The notes below the pieces were generated by a model. That model was not told where the DNA came from and did not search any database. It saw nothing but the letters and a program-made list of their open reading frames with translations. This document shows positions 25,643 to 35,684 of a DNA stretch of 46,048 bases, one piece after another. Where the stretch lies: positions 1 to 46,048 of the forward strand of contig JACQTO010000212.1 of NCBI GenBank assembly GCA_016210745.1. The letters run 5' to 3'. The position numbers and the translations under genes are program-made. This stretch comes from Betaproteobacteria bacterium. GTDB lineage: Bacteria; Pseudomonadota; Gammaproteobacteria; Burkholderiales; SG8-39. Position 1 is the first letter of the stretch. Every line of letters starts with the position of its first letter.

Positions 25643-27124
25643 CTAGATTCCCGGCGGCGCTCGCCGGTGCCAATCGGTCGCGCGCTGGTAGTGGTGTGCC
25701 GCTTTGAGCATGCGCGCCTCGGAAAAATAGTCACCGACTACGTGCAAGCCGACGGGCAGATCGTTCTGCCCAAACCCGCAGGGAATCGACATGGCGGGCA
25801 AACCGGCAAGATTCGCGGGTATGGTGTAGATGTCATTCAAGTACATCTGCACCGGGTCGGAGGCCTTGGCTCCCAGCGGAAATGCCACGGTCGGCGAGGT
25901 CGGCCCCATGATCAGGTCGCACTGGCCAAACGCCTCGGCGAAGTCCCGGGCGATCAGCCGGCGGATCCGCTGCGCCTTCAGGTAGTACGCGTCGTAATAT
26001 CCATGCGAGAGCACGTATGTGCCGATCAGAATGCGGCGTTTGACCTCGGCGCCGAACCCTTCAGCGCGCGTCTTGCAGTACATGTCGAGGAGGTCGCGGT
26101 ACTCCGGCGCGCGATAACCATAGCGCACCCCGTCGAAGCGCGAGAGGTTCGAGGAAGCCTCGGCGGGCGCGATCACGTAATACGCCGGCACCGACAGCTC
26201 CGAGCTCGGCAGCTCGATCTCGACGCGTCTCGCGCCCAATTTCTCCAAATCCACCAGCGCGGCCTCGATGGCCCGCGCAACATCGGGTGAGAGTCCGGCG
26301 CCGTAATGCCCCTTGTAGACGCCGATGCGCAGGCCCTTGAGCGGTTGGCCCGCGGGTCCTTCATCCCAGGGCAGGTCCAGTTCACGCGCATAGTCCTCGG
26401 CGGAACGCTCGAGCGAGGTCGAGTCGCGCTCGTCGAACCCCGACATGGCGTTCAGGAGCAGCGCCACGTCTTCGGCGCTCTTGCCCATGGCTCCGCCCTG
26501 ATCCAGGCTGGAGGCAAATGCGATCATTCCATAGCGCGACACGCACCCATAAGTGGGTTTCAGACCGGTGATGCCGCTCAGGGCCGCCGGCTGGCGGATC
26601 GATCCGCCGGTGTCGGTACCCGTCGCAGCAGGGGCCATGCGCGCGGCAACGGCACAAGCCGAACCGCCCGAGGAACCCCCGGGAACGAATGCCCTGTTCC
26701 ATGGATTCTTGACCGGCCCGTAGAATGAGGTCTCGTTGGACGAACCCATGGCGAACTCGTCCATATTGGTCTTGCCCAAAATCACCGCGCCGGCCCGGTT
26801 GAATCCCTCGATCACGTGCGCGTCGTAAGGGCTGACGAAATTGGCAAGCATCTTCGAGCCACAGCTGGTCAGCCATCCCTTGGCACAGAAAATATCCTTG
26901 TGCGCCACGGGTATGCCGGTCAGTGGAGCGGCATTGCCGCGGGCGATGTGCGCGTCGGCCTGGGCTGCCTGGGCGAGGCTTTTTTCCGCATCGACGGTGA
27001 TAAAGGCGTTCAGATCCGCATTCAGGCGTGCGATGCGATCCAGGAACAGCTTGCACAGCTCCGCGCTCGAGATCTTCCTTGAGCCGAGCGCAGCGGAGAG
27101 TTCCTTCAGGCTGGCGTGTAACAT
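25643..27124 (-). CDS. gatA: Asp-tRNA(Asn)/Glu-tRNA(Gln) amidotransferase subunit A
   Basis: A 493-residue amidase-signature glutaminase subunit that releases ammonia for GatB. The Ser-cisSer-Lys triad is visible: Lys76 ([10 protein letters not shown]), Ser151 ([10 protein letters not shown]) and Ser175 ([11 protein letters not shown]). [18 protein letters not shown] is the GatA-specific stretch. It ends one base before gatB. It is separated from gatC by a 112-bp repeat-rich spacer (27125-27236). Confidence 0.97.
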   Translation of the reverse strand: MLHASLKELSAALGSRKISSAELCKLFLDRIARLNADLNAFITVDAEKSLAQAAQADAHIARGNAAPLTGIPVAHKDIFCAKGWLTSCGSKMLANFVSPYDAHVIEGFNRAGAVILGKTNMDEFAMGSSNETSFYGPVKNPWNRAFVPGGSSGGSACAVAARMAPAATGTDTGGSIRQPAALSGITGLKPTYGCVSRYGMIAFASSLDQGGAMGKSAEDVALLLNAMSGFDERDSTSLERSAEDYARELDLPWDEGPAGQPLKGLRIGVYKGHYGAGLSPDVARAIEAALVDLEKLGARRVEIELPSSELSVPAYYVIAPAEASSNLSRFDGVRYGYRAPEYRDLLDMYCKTRAEGFGAEVKRRILIGTYVLSHGYYDAYYLKAQRIRRLIARDFAEAFGQCDLIMGPTSPTVAFPLGAKASDPVQMYLNDIYTIPANLAGLPAMSIPCGFGQNDLPVGLHVVGDYFSEARMLKAAHHYQRATDWHRRAPPGI

Positions 27125-27125
27125 G

Positions 27126-27236
27126 GGTCAGGATCTGGGATCTGGGATCTGGGATCTGGGACTTAGGATATTGGATTCAGGATCTGCCGGGCTCTGGCGC
27201 GCATGTCCCTCAATCCTCAACCCTAGATCCTCAATC

Positions 27237-27239
<3 letters not shown>
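27126..27239. repeat. G-rich array as inverted pair between gatC and gatA
   Basis: Four exact tandem copies of GGATCTG (27131-27158) lead into ACTTAGGATATTGGATTCAG. About 50 bp later the complementary type of sequence follows (CAATCCTCAACCCTAGATCC, then TCAATCCTA; to 27239). The two halves form an imperfect inverted pair. The gatC stop (TAG, 27237-27239 complement) lies in the right half. Confidence 0.85.
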
Positions 27240-28658
<1,419 letters not shown>

Positions 28659-28663
28659 AGAGC

Positions 28664-28748
28664 GTGAGGAGTGAGGGGTACGGAGTGAGGAGAAAAACCA
28701 AGACCGAGCCCGCTTTCACTTCTCACGCCGCACTCCTCAGCCCTCACT
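28664..28748. repeat. G-rich/C-rich inverted repeat pair between mreB and mreC
   Basis: GTGAGGAGTGAGGGG (28664-28678), followed by a shorter GGAGTGAGGAG, faces CACTCCTCAGCCCTCAC (28731-28747). The right segment is the near reverse complement of the left. The pair fills almost the whole 92-bp mreB-mreC spacer. It has the same layout as the other G-rich inverted arrays but a different unit. Confidence 0.75.
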
Positions 28749-28750
28749 GA

Positions 28751-29659
28751 ATGGAACATCAGGCACCACCGCTCTTTGCCCGTGGTCCCGCCCCGCTGGT
28801 TCGCTTGGCATTCTTCGCCGGTCTCGCCATTCTCCTCATGGTCCTGGACGCGCGTTTTCACTACGCCGAAACGCTGCGACAGGGGTTGGCTCTGGTCGCC
28901 TACCCGATTCAGCGCCTTGCGCTGGCACCCGTGCAACTGCTCTTGGGAGCCGCCGATTATTTTTCCACCCAGGTACAACTGCAGCGCGACAACGAAGGAC
29001 TGCGCACGCAGCAACTCCAGCTGGCGAAGGACCTGCAGACACACGAGGCGCTCGAAGCGGAAAATGCACAGCTGCGCCGCCTCCTGGAGGCACGCGAGCG
29101 ACTGCCGCGCAAATCGATCTTCGCCGAGATTCTTTACTCGGGCCGCGATCCCTTTTCACGAAAGGTGATCGTCGACAAGGGCAGCAACGACGGCATAAGC
29201 GCGGGATCCGCGGTCGTCGACGACATCGGCGTCATCGGCCAGGTCACCCGCGTGTATCCGCTGCTTGCGGAAGTCACGCTCATCACGGACAAGGATCAGC
29301 CGATTCCCGTTCAGGTGGTTCGCAACGGCCTGCGTGCGGTAGTCTATGGCGCAGGAGACGGCGCCACCCTGGACCTGCGTTTCCTCGCGGCGAACGTCGA
29401 CATTCAGAACGGCGATACGCTGGTGACTTCCGGCATCGACGGCACCTACCCTGCCGGACTGCCGGTGGCCAAGGTGGCGCGCATAGAGCGCGATGCGGCT
29501 TATACGTTTGCGAAGATTTCCTGCGTGCCTGCTGCAGGCGCCGGCCGTCACCGGCAAGTGCTGGTGCTCGCGCAGGAAACCAGGCTCGCGCCACCCCCGG
29601 AAGCCGAAGTCGTGAAACCGAGGCCGACTAAGAGCAAACGCGTGCGGAGGCGTGAATGA
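28751..29659 (+). CDS. mreC: Rod-shape-determining protein MreC
   Basis: A 302-residue bitopic membrane protein: a cytoplasmic N-terminus, a membrane helix at about 17-36 (VRLAFFAGLAILLMVLDARF), a periplasmic coiled coil at about 70-115 (QLQRDNEGLRTQQLQLAKDL) and the beta-rich MreC core with DKGSNDGISAGSAVVDDIGV, GQVTRVYPLLAEVTLITD and SGIDGTYPAGLPVAKV. The C-terminus is Pro/Lys/Arg-rich. It links MreB to PBP2/RodA. It overlaps mreD by 4 nt. Confidence 0.96.
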   Translation: MEHQAPPLFARGPAPLVRLAFFAGLAILLMVLDARFHYAETLRQGLALVAYPIQRLALAPVQLLLGAADYFSTQVQLQRDNEGLRTQQLQLAKDLQTHEALEAENAQLRRLLEARERLPRKSIFAEILYSGRDPFSRKVIVDKGSNDGISAGSAVVDDIGVIGQVTRVYPLLAEVTLITDKDQPIPVQVVRNGLRAVVYGAGDGATLDLRFLAANVDIQNGDTLVTSGIDGTYPAGLPVAKVARIERDAAYTFAKISCVPAAGAGRHRQVLVLAQETRLAPPPEAEVVKPRPTKSKRVRRRE

Positions 29660-30174
29660 TCAAGGAGCAGCCGCATCGCATTCTGCGGCCCGTCAGCACG
29701 GAATTCATGGTGCTCACCGTGGTGCTTGCGGTGGTATTCAACTTGCTGCCATGGCGCGATGTCATCGGACTGCCGGACCTGGTGGCCCTGGTGCTCGTGT
29801 TCTGGTGCATCCACCAGCCGCGCAGGATCGGCATCGGTTTGGCTTGGCTGCTCGGTTTGCTCATGGATGCGGGTAATGGCGCACTAATCGGCCAGCATGC
29901 CTTTGCCTACTCGGTGATCGCATTCGCCGCCTTGGCACTGCACCGGCGCATACTCTGGTTTCCGCTCTGGCATCAGGCCGCGCACGTTCTGATTATGCTT
30001 TTGGTAGGTCAAGCGCTGATGGTGACGGTGCGGCTTGCCGCGGGCGGGACATTCCCCGGCGTCATCTATTTCGCCGGCAGCCTGATCGCCGCCGCACTAT
30101 GGCCGGTCGCAACCTTTCTGCTGCTCCTGCCGCAGCGCCGGCCAGAAGATGTAGACCTGAATCGGCCCATTTGA
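29656..30174 (+). CDS. mreD: Rod-shape-determining protein MreD
   Basis: A 172-residue polytopic membrane protein with about five membrane segments, beginning near FMVLTVVLAVVFNLLPW. The RPVSTEFMVLTVVLAVVFNLLPWRD start and WCIHQPRRIGIGLAWLLGLL are typical of proteobacterial MreD. It starts with the ATGA overlap with mreC. A 243-bp spacer with hairpin copy 5 separates it from mrdA, unlike the usual tight spacing. Confidence 0.94.
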   Translation: MIKEQPHRILRPVSTEFMVLTVVLAVVFNLLPWRDVIGLPDLVALVLVFWCIHQPRRIGIGLAWLLGLLMDAGNGALIGQHAFAYSVIAFAALALHRRILWFPLWHQAAHVLIMLLVGQALMVTVRLAAGGTFPGVIYFAGSLIAAALWPVATFLLLLPQRRPEDVDLNRPI

Positions 30175-30183
30175 GCAAGGAGT

Positions 30184-30216
30184 AGCAATGAGGGTTGGCG
30201 ATTTGGGAATTGGAAT
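30184..30216 (+). repeat. G-rich repeat, left half of an inverted pair around hairpin copy 5
   Basis: The segment GGTTGGCGATTTGGGAATTG and GGAATCGAGG, just after mreD, faces AATCCTCGATCCCGATTTCTG at 30396-30416, immediately before the mrdA ATG. The two are imperfect reverse complements, with the hairpin element between them. Confidence 0.6.
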
Positions 30217-30267
30217 CGAGGCTACGGCGAGCAGGCGCAGCCCCTGCGTGTCCTCGTCCTCCCTAGG

Positions 30268-30395
30268 TCCTACGCCGGACGAGCCGGAACCAAGGAAGCG
30301 GCCGCTTATCAATCTCCCCCTTTCGTGCGGTTGCTCGCAACCGCACGAAAGGGGGAGACGAATTTAGAGACCAATTCTTCGCCAATAAGTGACTG
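30268..30395 (+). repeat. Intergenic hairpin element, copy 5 (subfamily I) inside the mre operon
   Basis: Flank A TCCTACGCCGGACGAGCC and GGAACCAAGGAAGCGG on the left; flank B GACGAATTTAGAGACC and TTCTTCGCCAATAAGTGAC on the right, with a 22-nt internal deletion relative to copy 7. Perfect 21-bp arms 30314-30334 and 30337-30357, gap TC. The stem has CGTGCGGTTGC where copies 1, 4 and 7 have CGTGCAGTTGC, and the opposite arm carries the matching change. Confidence 0.95.
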
Positions 30396-30417
30396 AATCC
30401 TCGATCCCGATTTCTGA

Positions 30418-32328
30418 ATGAGCACCGCATTCAAAAACACCGAGCACGAGCTCTACCAGTTCCAGATCCGGCTGGGCATCGTCGGCGTCGTAGTGCTGGC
30501 CGCATTTGGCTTGCTGCTGGCGCGGTTCTTGTTCCTGCAAGTGGTGCAGCACGGTTATTTGCACACCAAGGCCGAAGACAACCGCATCTCGATTGTGCCG
30601 ATCTCGCCCAATCGCGGAAACATCGTAGACCGCAACGGTGTGGTTCTCGCACGCAACTACTCTGGCTACACGCTCGAAGTGGCACCGAGCAAAGTGCCCA
30701 ACCTCGAAGAGACCATCAACCAGATCGCAACCATCATCGACATCCGCCCCAGCGATCGCGCCCGCTTTCGTCGACTGCTGATAGAGGTAAAGGGTGCCGA
30801 AAGCCTGCCGATCAGGACCCGATTGAGCGACGAAGAGGTCGCGCGTTTCGCGGCCAATCGCTACCGCTTCTCCGGCGTCGAGATCAAGGCGCGCCTGTTT
30901 CGCCAGTATCCCCACGGCGAACTCGCCTCGCACGTGCTCGGCTACATCGGCCGCATCAGCGAGCGCGACCTGGCTGCGATCGAGGCCGATGGGCTTGCCC
31001 CCAACTACAAGGGCACCGATCAACTCGGAAAGACCGGACTGGAGCAAAGCTACGAGCGCGAGCTGCACGGCGTCACCGGCTACGAGGAGGTCGAGGTCGA
31101 TGCGGCCGGGCGCGGCGTGCGCACGCTGTCGCGAACAGCCCCCAGCCCCGGCAACAAGCTGGTGCTGACGATCGACATCAAGCTGCAGGAGATCGCGGAG
31201 GCCGCGTTCGGCGAGCGCCGCGGCGCGCTGGTCGCAATCGAGCCCTCGACCGGCGGCGTGCTCGCATTTGTATCCAGGCCGGGGTTCGATCCCAACCTGT
31301 TTGTCGATGGCATCGATCCCGCGAGCTGGGATGAGCTGAACAATTCGTCCGACAGACCGCTTAACAACCGTGCGCTCACGGGCGTGTACCCGCCCGGATC
31401 GACGTTCAAGCCCTACCTGGCGCTCGCTGCGCTCGAATTGGGCAAGCGCACCCCGACGCAGACGATAAGCGACCCCGGCTATTTCATGTTCGGCGGCCAT
31501 CGCTTCCGCGACTCCAAGAAGGGCGGACACGGCGTGGTCGACATGTACAAATCGATCGTCAAATCCAGCGACACCTATTACTACATGCTCGCGAACGACA
31601 TGGGCATCGACAACCTCTCCCGCTTCGTCGGCAAATTCGGCTTCGGTGCCCGCACCGGCATCGACCTCGAGGGCGAGGCGACGGGCGTCCTGCCCTCGCT
31701 GGAGTGGAAGATGAAGCGCGTCCGCCGGCCCGAGCAGCAGAAGTGGTATGCCGGAGAGACCATCAGCGTGGGCATCGGCCAGGGCTACAACGCCTATACG
31801 CCGCTGCAACTGGCGCAGGCCATGGCGACCCTGGCCAACAACGGCGTCATGTATCGGCCGCATATCGTCAACTACATCGAGAACGCAAAGACCGGCGAGC
31901 GCTCCTATATCGAGCCGCAGCCGCTCAAGACCATCGCTTTGAAGCCCCAACATGTCGAATTCATCAAACGGGCCATGGTCGGGGTCAACAGGGAAGGGAC
32001 CGGCGCGCGAGCATTTGCCCGCGCCGAATACGTGAGCGGCGGGAAAACCGGCACCGCGCAAGTGGTGGCGATGAAAGCAAACGAAACGTATCACGCATCG
32101 CGGCTCCCGGAGCAGCATCGCGACCACGCGCTTTTCATCGCCTTTGCGCCGGCGGAGTCCCCGCGCATCGCGCTCGCGGTGATAGTGGAAAATGCCGGTT
32201 TCGGCGCAGTCGCGGCCGCGCCGATCGCGCGCCAGGTACTCGATTACTTCCTGCTCGACAAGCGCCCCCCCCTGCTCGACAAGGCACCGCTCGCGCAACC
32301 TCTCGACGAAGACGATGAAAGCGATTGA
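30418..32328 (+). CDS. mrdA: Penicillin-binding protein 2 (elongation-specific transpeptidase)
   Basis: A 636-residue class B PBP that cross-links peptidoglycan during elongation, with RodA as partner. A short cytoplasmic N-terminus, a membrane anchor at about 21-42 (VVVLAAFGLLLARFLFLQVV), a dimerisation/pedestal domain with SPNRGNIVDRNGVVLA, and the transpeptidase domain with Ser328-Thr-Phe-Lys (PGSTFKP), the KSSD motif at 382-385 and Lys543-Thr-Gly (SGGKTGTAQ). The start ATG 30418 directly follows the right half of a G-rich inverted repeat and lacks a clear SD. It overlaps rodA by 14 nt. Confidence 0.96.
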   Translation: MSTAFKNTEHELYQFQIRLGIVGVVVLAAFGLLLARFLFLQVVQHGYLHTKAEDNRISIVPISPNRGNIVDRNGVVLARNYSGYTLEVAPSKVPNLEETINQIATIIDIRPSDRARFRRLLIEVKGAESLPIRTRLSDEEVARFAANRYRFSGVEIKARLFRQYPHGELASHVLGYIGRISERDLAAIEADGLAPNYKGTDQLGKTGLEQSYERELHGVTGYEEVEVDAAGRGVRTLSRTAPSPGNKLVLTIDIKLQEIAEAAFGERRGALVAIEPSTGGVLAFVSRPGFDPNLFVDGIDPASWDELNNSSDRPLNNRALTGVYPPGSTFKPYLALAALELGKRTPTQTISDPGYFMFGGHRFRDSKKGGHGVVDMYKSIVKSSDTYYYMLANDMGIDNLSRFVGKFGFGARTGIDLEGEATGVLPSLEWKMKRVRRPEQQKWYAGETISVGIGQGYNAYTPLQLAQAMATLANNGVMYRPHIVNYIENAKTGERSYIEPQPLKTIALKPQHVEFIKRAMVGVNREGTGARAFARAEYVSGGKTGTAQVVAMKANETYHASRLPEQHRDHALFIAFAPAESPRIALAVIVENAGFGAVAAAPIARQVLDYFLLDKRPPLLDKAPLAQPLDEDDESD

Positions 32329-33415
32329 CCGGCTCGTGAATCGAATCGCAGCGCCGCTCGACGGGACGCTGCTCGTGATCGTGCTCGGCTTGGTCACGCT
32401 GGGACTGATTACGCTCTACAGCGCGACCTTCGATGCGCCTGCCAAGGTCGCCTCGCAAGGAGCCAACATCGTGCTCGCATTGGCGGTTATGTGGATTGCG
32501 GCGCAAATACCGCCGCAGACTCTGATGCGATTTGCAGTGCCGGCGTATCTTGTCGGCGTGCTGCTATTGGTTGCAGTCGCGCTTTTCGGCGATGTCAGAA
32601 ACGGCGCGCGCCGCTGGCTTTCTATAGGCCTGGGCAGCGTACAGCCCTCGGAGATCATGAAGATCGCCATGCCGCTGATGCTCGCGTGGTATTTCCACAA
32701 GCACGAGGCGGCTCTGCGCGCTCGCGATTACGTCTTCGCAGGAGTCTTGCTGGCGTTGCCGACGTTGCTGATTGCGCGCCAGCCCGATCTGGGCACCTCC
32801 TTGCTGGTGGCGGCCGCCGGGTTCTACGTCATCTTTCTCGCCGGCCTGCCCTGGAAGATCATCTTCGGAGCCGGCCTGGCCGGCGTGGCGAGCCTGCCGC
32901 TGCTTTGGTCGGTGATGCACGACTACCAGCGGCGTCGCATTCTCACCCTGCTCGACCCGACCGAGGATCCGCTCGGGGCCGGCTATCACATCATCCAGTC
33001 GACCATCGCGGTCGGCTCGGGCGGCATCACGGGCAAGGGCTGGCTCAACGGCACGCAGACGCATCTCGAATTCATTCCCGAGCGCTCCACCGACTTCATC
33101 TTCGCAGTGTTTTCCGAAGAATTCGGCCTGATCGGCAATCTCCTGCTGCTGGTGCTCTACCTCTCACTGGTCACGCGCGGACTGATGATTACGGCCAACG
33201 CCCCAACCTTCTTCGCGCGGCTGCTCGCCGGCGCGATCACCCTGACCTTTTTCACCTATGCGTTCGTGAACATGGGCATGGTCAGCGGCATCCTGCCGGT
33301 GGTCGGAGTGCCCTTGCCGTTCGTCTCCTACGGAGGCACGGCATTGGTGACGCTGTTTCTGGGCGCAGGCATACTGATGAGCATCAGCAAGCACCGCACG
33401 CTAGTGCAAACTTAG
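32315..33415 (+). CDS. rodA: Peptidoglycan glycosyltransferase RodA (SEDS family)
   Basis: A 366-residue polytopic membrane protein with about ten helices. RodA polymerises lipid II into glycan strands with PBP2. Motifs: GARRWLSIGLGSVQPSEIMK, ARQPDLGTSLLVAAAG (with the catalytic-loop Asp), GGITGKGWLNGTQTHLEFIP, ERSTDFIFAVFSEEFGLIGN and PFVSYGGTALVTLF. The start MKAIDRLVNRI overlaps the end of mrdA by 14 nt, implying translational coupling. Confidence 0.96.
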   Translation: MKAIDRLVNRIAAPLDGTLLVIVLGLVTLGLITLYSATFDAPAKVASQGANIVLALAVMWIAAQIPPQTLMRFAVPAYLVGVLLLVAVALFGDVRNGARRWLSIGLGSVQPSEIMKIAMPLMLAWYFHKHEAALRARDYVFAGVLLALPTLLIARQPDLGTSLLVAAAGFYVIFLAGLPWKIIFGAGLAGVASLPLLWSVMHDYQRRRILTLLDPTEDPLGAGYHIIQSTIAVGSGGITGKGWLNGTQTHLEFIPERSTDFIFAVFSEEFGLIGNLLLLVLYLSLVTRGLMITANAPTFFARLLAGAITLTFFTYAFVNMGMVSGILPVVGVPLPFVSYGGTALVTLFLGAGILMSISKHRTLVQT

Positions 33416-33416
33416 G

Positions 33417-33484
33417 GGCAGGATTTGGGATTCAGGATTGAGGATCTGGGATTGAGGATCGAGGGATCGGGGATCGGGATTCAG
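33417..33484 (+). repeat. G-rich array overlapping the 5' end of the first rlpA gene
   Basis: Runs of GGGATT/GGATCTG/GAGGATC-type units (for example GGATTTGGGATTCAGGATTG, then AGGATCTGGGATTGAGGATC) begin 2 nt after the rodA stop. They continue into the coding start of rlpA. The array provides both an SD-like GAGGA (33440-33444) and a TTG start (33452). Confidence 0.8.
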
Positions 33485-34504
33485 TGGGTCGCGGTGATTG
33501 TTGCGGCGCTGGCGGCGGCTGGGTGCGGCAGCGTCGCAACACGCGCCCCGGGTATCGACCGCGGGTCCGCATCGCCGTCGGCTAAGCCAGAGGCGCAGCC
33601 GCAAGCGGGCGCGCCACGTCGCGGCGGCTATTATCAAGACGACGGGCCGGGAGACAATCCGCCGAATATCGATGCCATCGCCGAACCAGAACCCAAGGCG
33701 GAACCACTGCATCGATTCGCCAACAACCCGTACAACGTATTCGGCACGGAATACCGGCCGTTTCGCGAGCTCAAGCCGTTTCGCGAACGGGGTACCGCGA
33801 GCTGGTACGGCAGGAAGTTTCACGGCCGGAGGACCTCGAGCGGCGAGCCCTACGACATGTATGCGATGACCGGCGCGCACCCGCTATTGCCGATTCCGAG
33901 CTATGCGCTCGTTACCAATCTTGGCAACGGCAAGAGCGTGGTTGTCCGAATCAATGACCGCGGACCCTTTCGTTCGGGGCGCGTGATCGACCTTTCGTGG
34001 AGTGCCGCTGCCAAGCTCGGCTACACCGAGATCGGCAGCGCCCCGGTCGAAGTGGAGGCGATCACGCCCGCGGATATGCCCGCGCTCGCCGCGCGCCGCA
34101 GTGCCCCATCGATCGAGCAAATCGCCGACTCCGGTGGCGCCCGGCCCGTGGCGCAGGCCAGGTCGGTGACGAGCGAGTCCGCTCCCGAGGTGAGAGCCCT
34201 GGCGCCCGCGCCGGTCCAAGCGACACCGGCGCCCGCCCGGCAGCCGGATCCGGTTCCGCTCGCCGGCGGCGCCGCCGGCGTATTCTTGCAGCTAGGCGCA
34301 TTTTCCGAGCGCGACAACGCCGAGAGTTTCCGCGCGCGCGTCTATCAAAGCCTTGCCTGGCTGGAGCACGCGATCCAAATCCTGCAGAGAGACGGGCTAT
34401 TTCGCCTGCACTTGGGACCGTTTCGCGATCGCGTCGAGGCTGCGGGAATCGCCGAGCGCATTAGAAGCGCGCTCGATCTGCGCGCGGTGGTGGTAATACG
34501 ATGA
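33452..34504 (+). CDS. rlpA: RlpA-family septal ring lytic transglycosylase lipoprotein with SPOR domain (first copy)
   Basis: A 350-residue lipoprotein. The signal peptide leads to lipobox AAAGC with Cys25. The double-psi beta-barrel RlpA domain has GTASWYGRKFHGRRTSSGEP and INDRGPFRSGRVIDLS; the lytic residues Glu132, His143 and Asp169 have the same spacing as in characterised RlpA. A Pro/Ala-rich linker and a C-terminal SPOR domain (FLQLGAFSERDNAESFRARV) bind denuded glycan. The start is TTG 33452 with GAGGA 7 nt upstream; TTG 33425 is an alternative. Both lie in a G-rich repeat array, so the signal-peptide n-region (MRIEGSGIGIQ) is repeat-derived. It overlaps the second rlpA by 4 nt. Confidence 0.9.
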   Translation: MRIEGSGIGIQWVAVIVAALAAAGCGSVATRAPGIDRGSASPSAKPEAQPQAGAPRRGGYYQDDGPGDNPPNIDAIAEPEPKAEPLHRFANNPYNVFGTEYRPFRELKPFRERGTASWYGRKFHGRRTSSGEPYDMYAMTGAHPLLPIPSYALVTNLGNGKSVVVRINDRGPFRSGRVIDLSWSAAAKLGYTEIGSAPVEVEAITPADMPALAARRSAPSIEQIADSGGARPVAQARSVTSESAPEVRALAPAPVQATPAPARQPDPVPLAGGAAGVFLQLGAFSERDNAESFRARVYQSLAWLEHAIQILQRDGLFRLHLGPFRDRVEAAGIAERIRSALDLRAVVVIR

Positions 34505-35568
34505 GCAACACGGGGCACACCCATCGGCTGCATGCCGTACCCGTTGCGTTCGTCTGCGCCTGCCTCGCCGGATGTGCCGAAGTTCCGAGCAGCAGCCCGA
34601 CCGCGAGTCCGGTCAGACCGGCTCAGTTATCGGTCGCGCAGCTATTGCGCCAACCCGGCGGCACCTATACCGACGACGCTCCCGATGGGGCGCCGCCCGT
34701 CGATCTGGAGCGCGTTGCCGATGCGATGCCCAAAGTCGAGCCCCTGCATCCGAGCGCGAACGAACCCTACATGGTGTTCGGCCGTGACTACGTGCCGATG
34801 GCTGCTCTCACCCCTTATCGCCGGCAGGGCACGGCCTCCTGGTATGGGCGCAAGTTTCACGGCCAGCGCACCACCAGCGGCGAGGTCTATGACATGTACG
34901 CGATGAGCGCCGCGCATCCCACGCTGCCGATTCCAAGCTTCGCCCGCGTAACCAACCTGCAAAACCGCAAGAGCGTGATCGTGCGCGTCAACGATCGCGG
35001 GCCATTCGCCTCCGGACGCATCATGGACGTTTCCTATGCGGCAGCGCATCGGCTCGGTTTCGCCGGCACCGGTTCGGCGCAGGTTGAAGTCGAAAGCGTG
35101 TTGCCGCAAGAAACAGCCTCGCCCGCCGCCGCGCCGGGTTCGGGCGCGGCGGCAAAGGCCGCACCCAAGGCGCATGGCGGGCGCGTCGACGCAATCCCGA
35201 GCGCAACGGCGACCGATCCGCGACCGGCGACAGACCGCGTCGCCCCGGCGCAGCCGGAACCGGCCCTGCATGCGCGCCTGGAGCCGGCTGCCGCAGCAGC
35301 CGAATCCCCACCGGTGCCGATGGTATCGGCCGAACACAACGGCATTTTCCTGCAGCTTGGCGCCTTCTCAGTGCGCGCCAATGCCGAGTCGTTCCGAGTC
35401 CGAATGGCGAGCCGAATCGGGGCAATCGGGGCGCGGCTCCTCCTCGACCACCGCCAGGACTTTTTTCGCGTACAGCTCGGACCGTTTCGCGACCGCAGAG
35501 AAGCCATCGCCGCCGCCAAGCAGGTGCGTGAACTCGTCGATTTGCGGCCGATCGTCGTTGTTCGGTGA
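34501..35568 (+). CDS. rlpA: RlpA-family septal ring lytic transglycosylase lipoprotein with SPOR domain (second copy)
   Basis: A 355-residue paralogue of the preceding gene. Lipoprotein signal with lipobox CLAGC (HAVPVAFVCACLAGC), RlpA domain GTASWYGRKFHGQRTTSGEV with Glu128, His139 and Asp165 all retained, a long Ala/Pro linker and a C-terminal SPOR domain (FLQLGAFSVRANAESFRVRM). The catalytic domains of the two copies are very similar while the linkers differ completely, so this is an old tandem duplication with both copies kept catalytically intact. It begins within the stop of the first copy (ATGA). Confidence 0.94.
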   Translation: MSNTGHTHRLHAVPVAFVCACLAGCAEVPSSSPTASPVRPAQLSVAQLLRQPGGTYTDDAPDGAPPVDLERVADAMPKVEPLHPSANEPYMVFGRDYVPMAALTPYRRQGTASWYGRKFHGQRTTSGEVYDMYAMSAAHPTLPIPSFARVTNLQNRKSVIVRVNDRGPFASGRIMDVSYAAAHRLGFAGTGSAQVEVESVLPQETASPAAAPGSGAAAKAAPKAHGGRVDAIPSATATDPRPATDRVAPAQPEPALHARLEPAAAAAESPPVPMVSAEHNGIFLQLGAFSVRANAESFRVRMASRIGAIGARLLLDHRQDFFRVQLGPFRDRREAIAAAKQVRELVDLRPIVVVR

Positions 35569-35657
35569 AGACGGGCGAGCGCAATGCGTCGACCCAACAG
35601 GTCGCGGTTTCCCCGTTCTTCGCACGGGCGCCGAAATTGTCTCCCGACCCCCTTTGT

Positions 35658-35663
35658 TATAAT
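35658..35663 (+). promoter_or_regulatory. Candidate -10 box (TATAAT) upstream of dac
   Basis: A perfect TATAAT in the AT-rich stretch TTGTTATAATTTTCAATTTC, 22 bp before the ATG at 35685. The -35 region is weak (TTGTCT at 35638, spacing 14). It suggests dac can be transcribed separately from the rodA-rlpA unit. Confidence 0.5.
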
Positions 35664-35684
35664 TTTCAATTTCAGGCCGTAACG

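Noticed and set aside
24643..25707. A 354-codon frame antisense to gatB
   Set aside because: Shadow of gatB; no RBS or motif.
30364..32397. A 677-codon open frame antisense to mrdA
   Set aside because: It lies opposite an unmistakable PBP2 gene; long antisense frames are expected in GC-rich codon usage and it shows no family motif.
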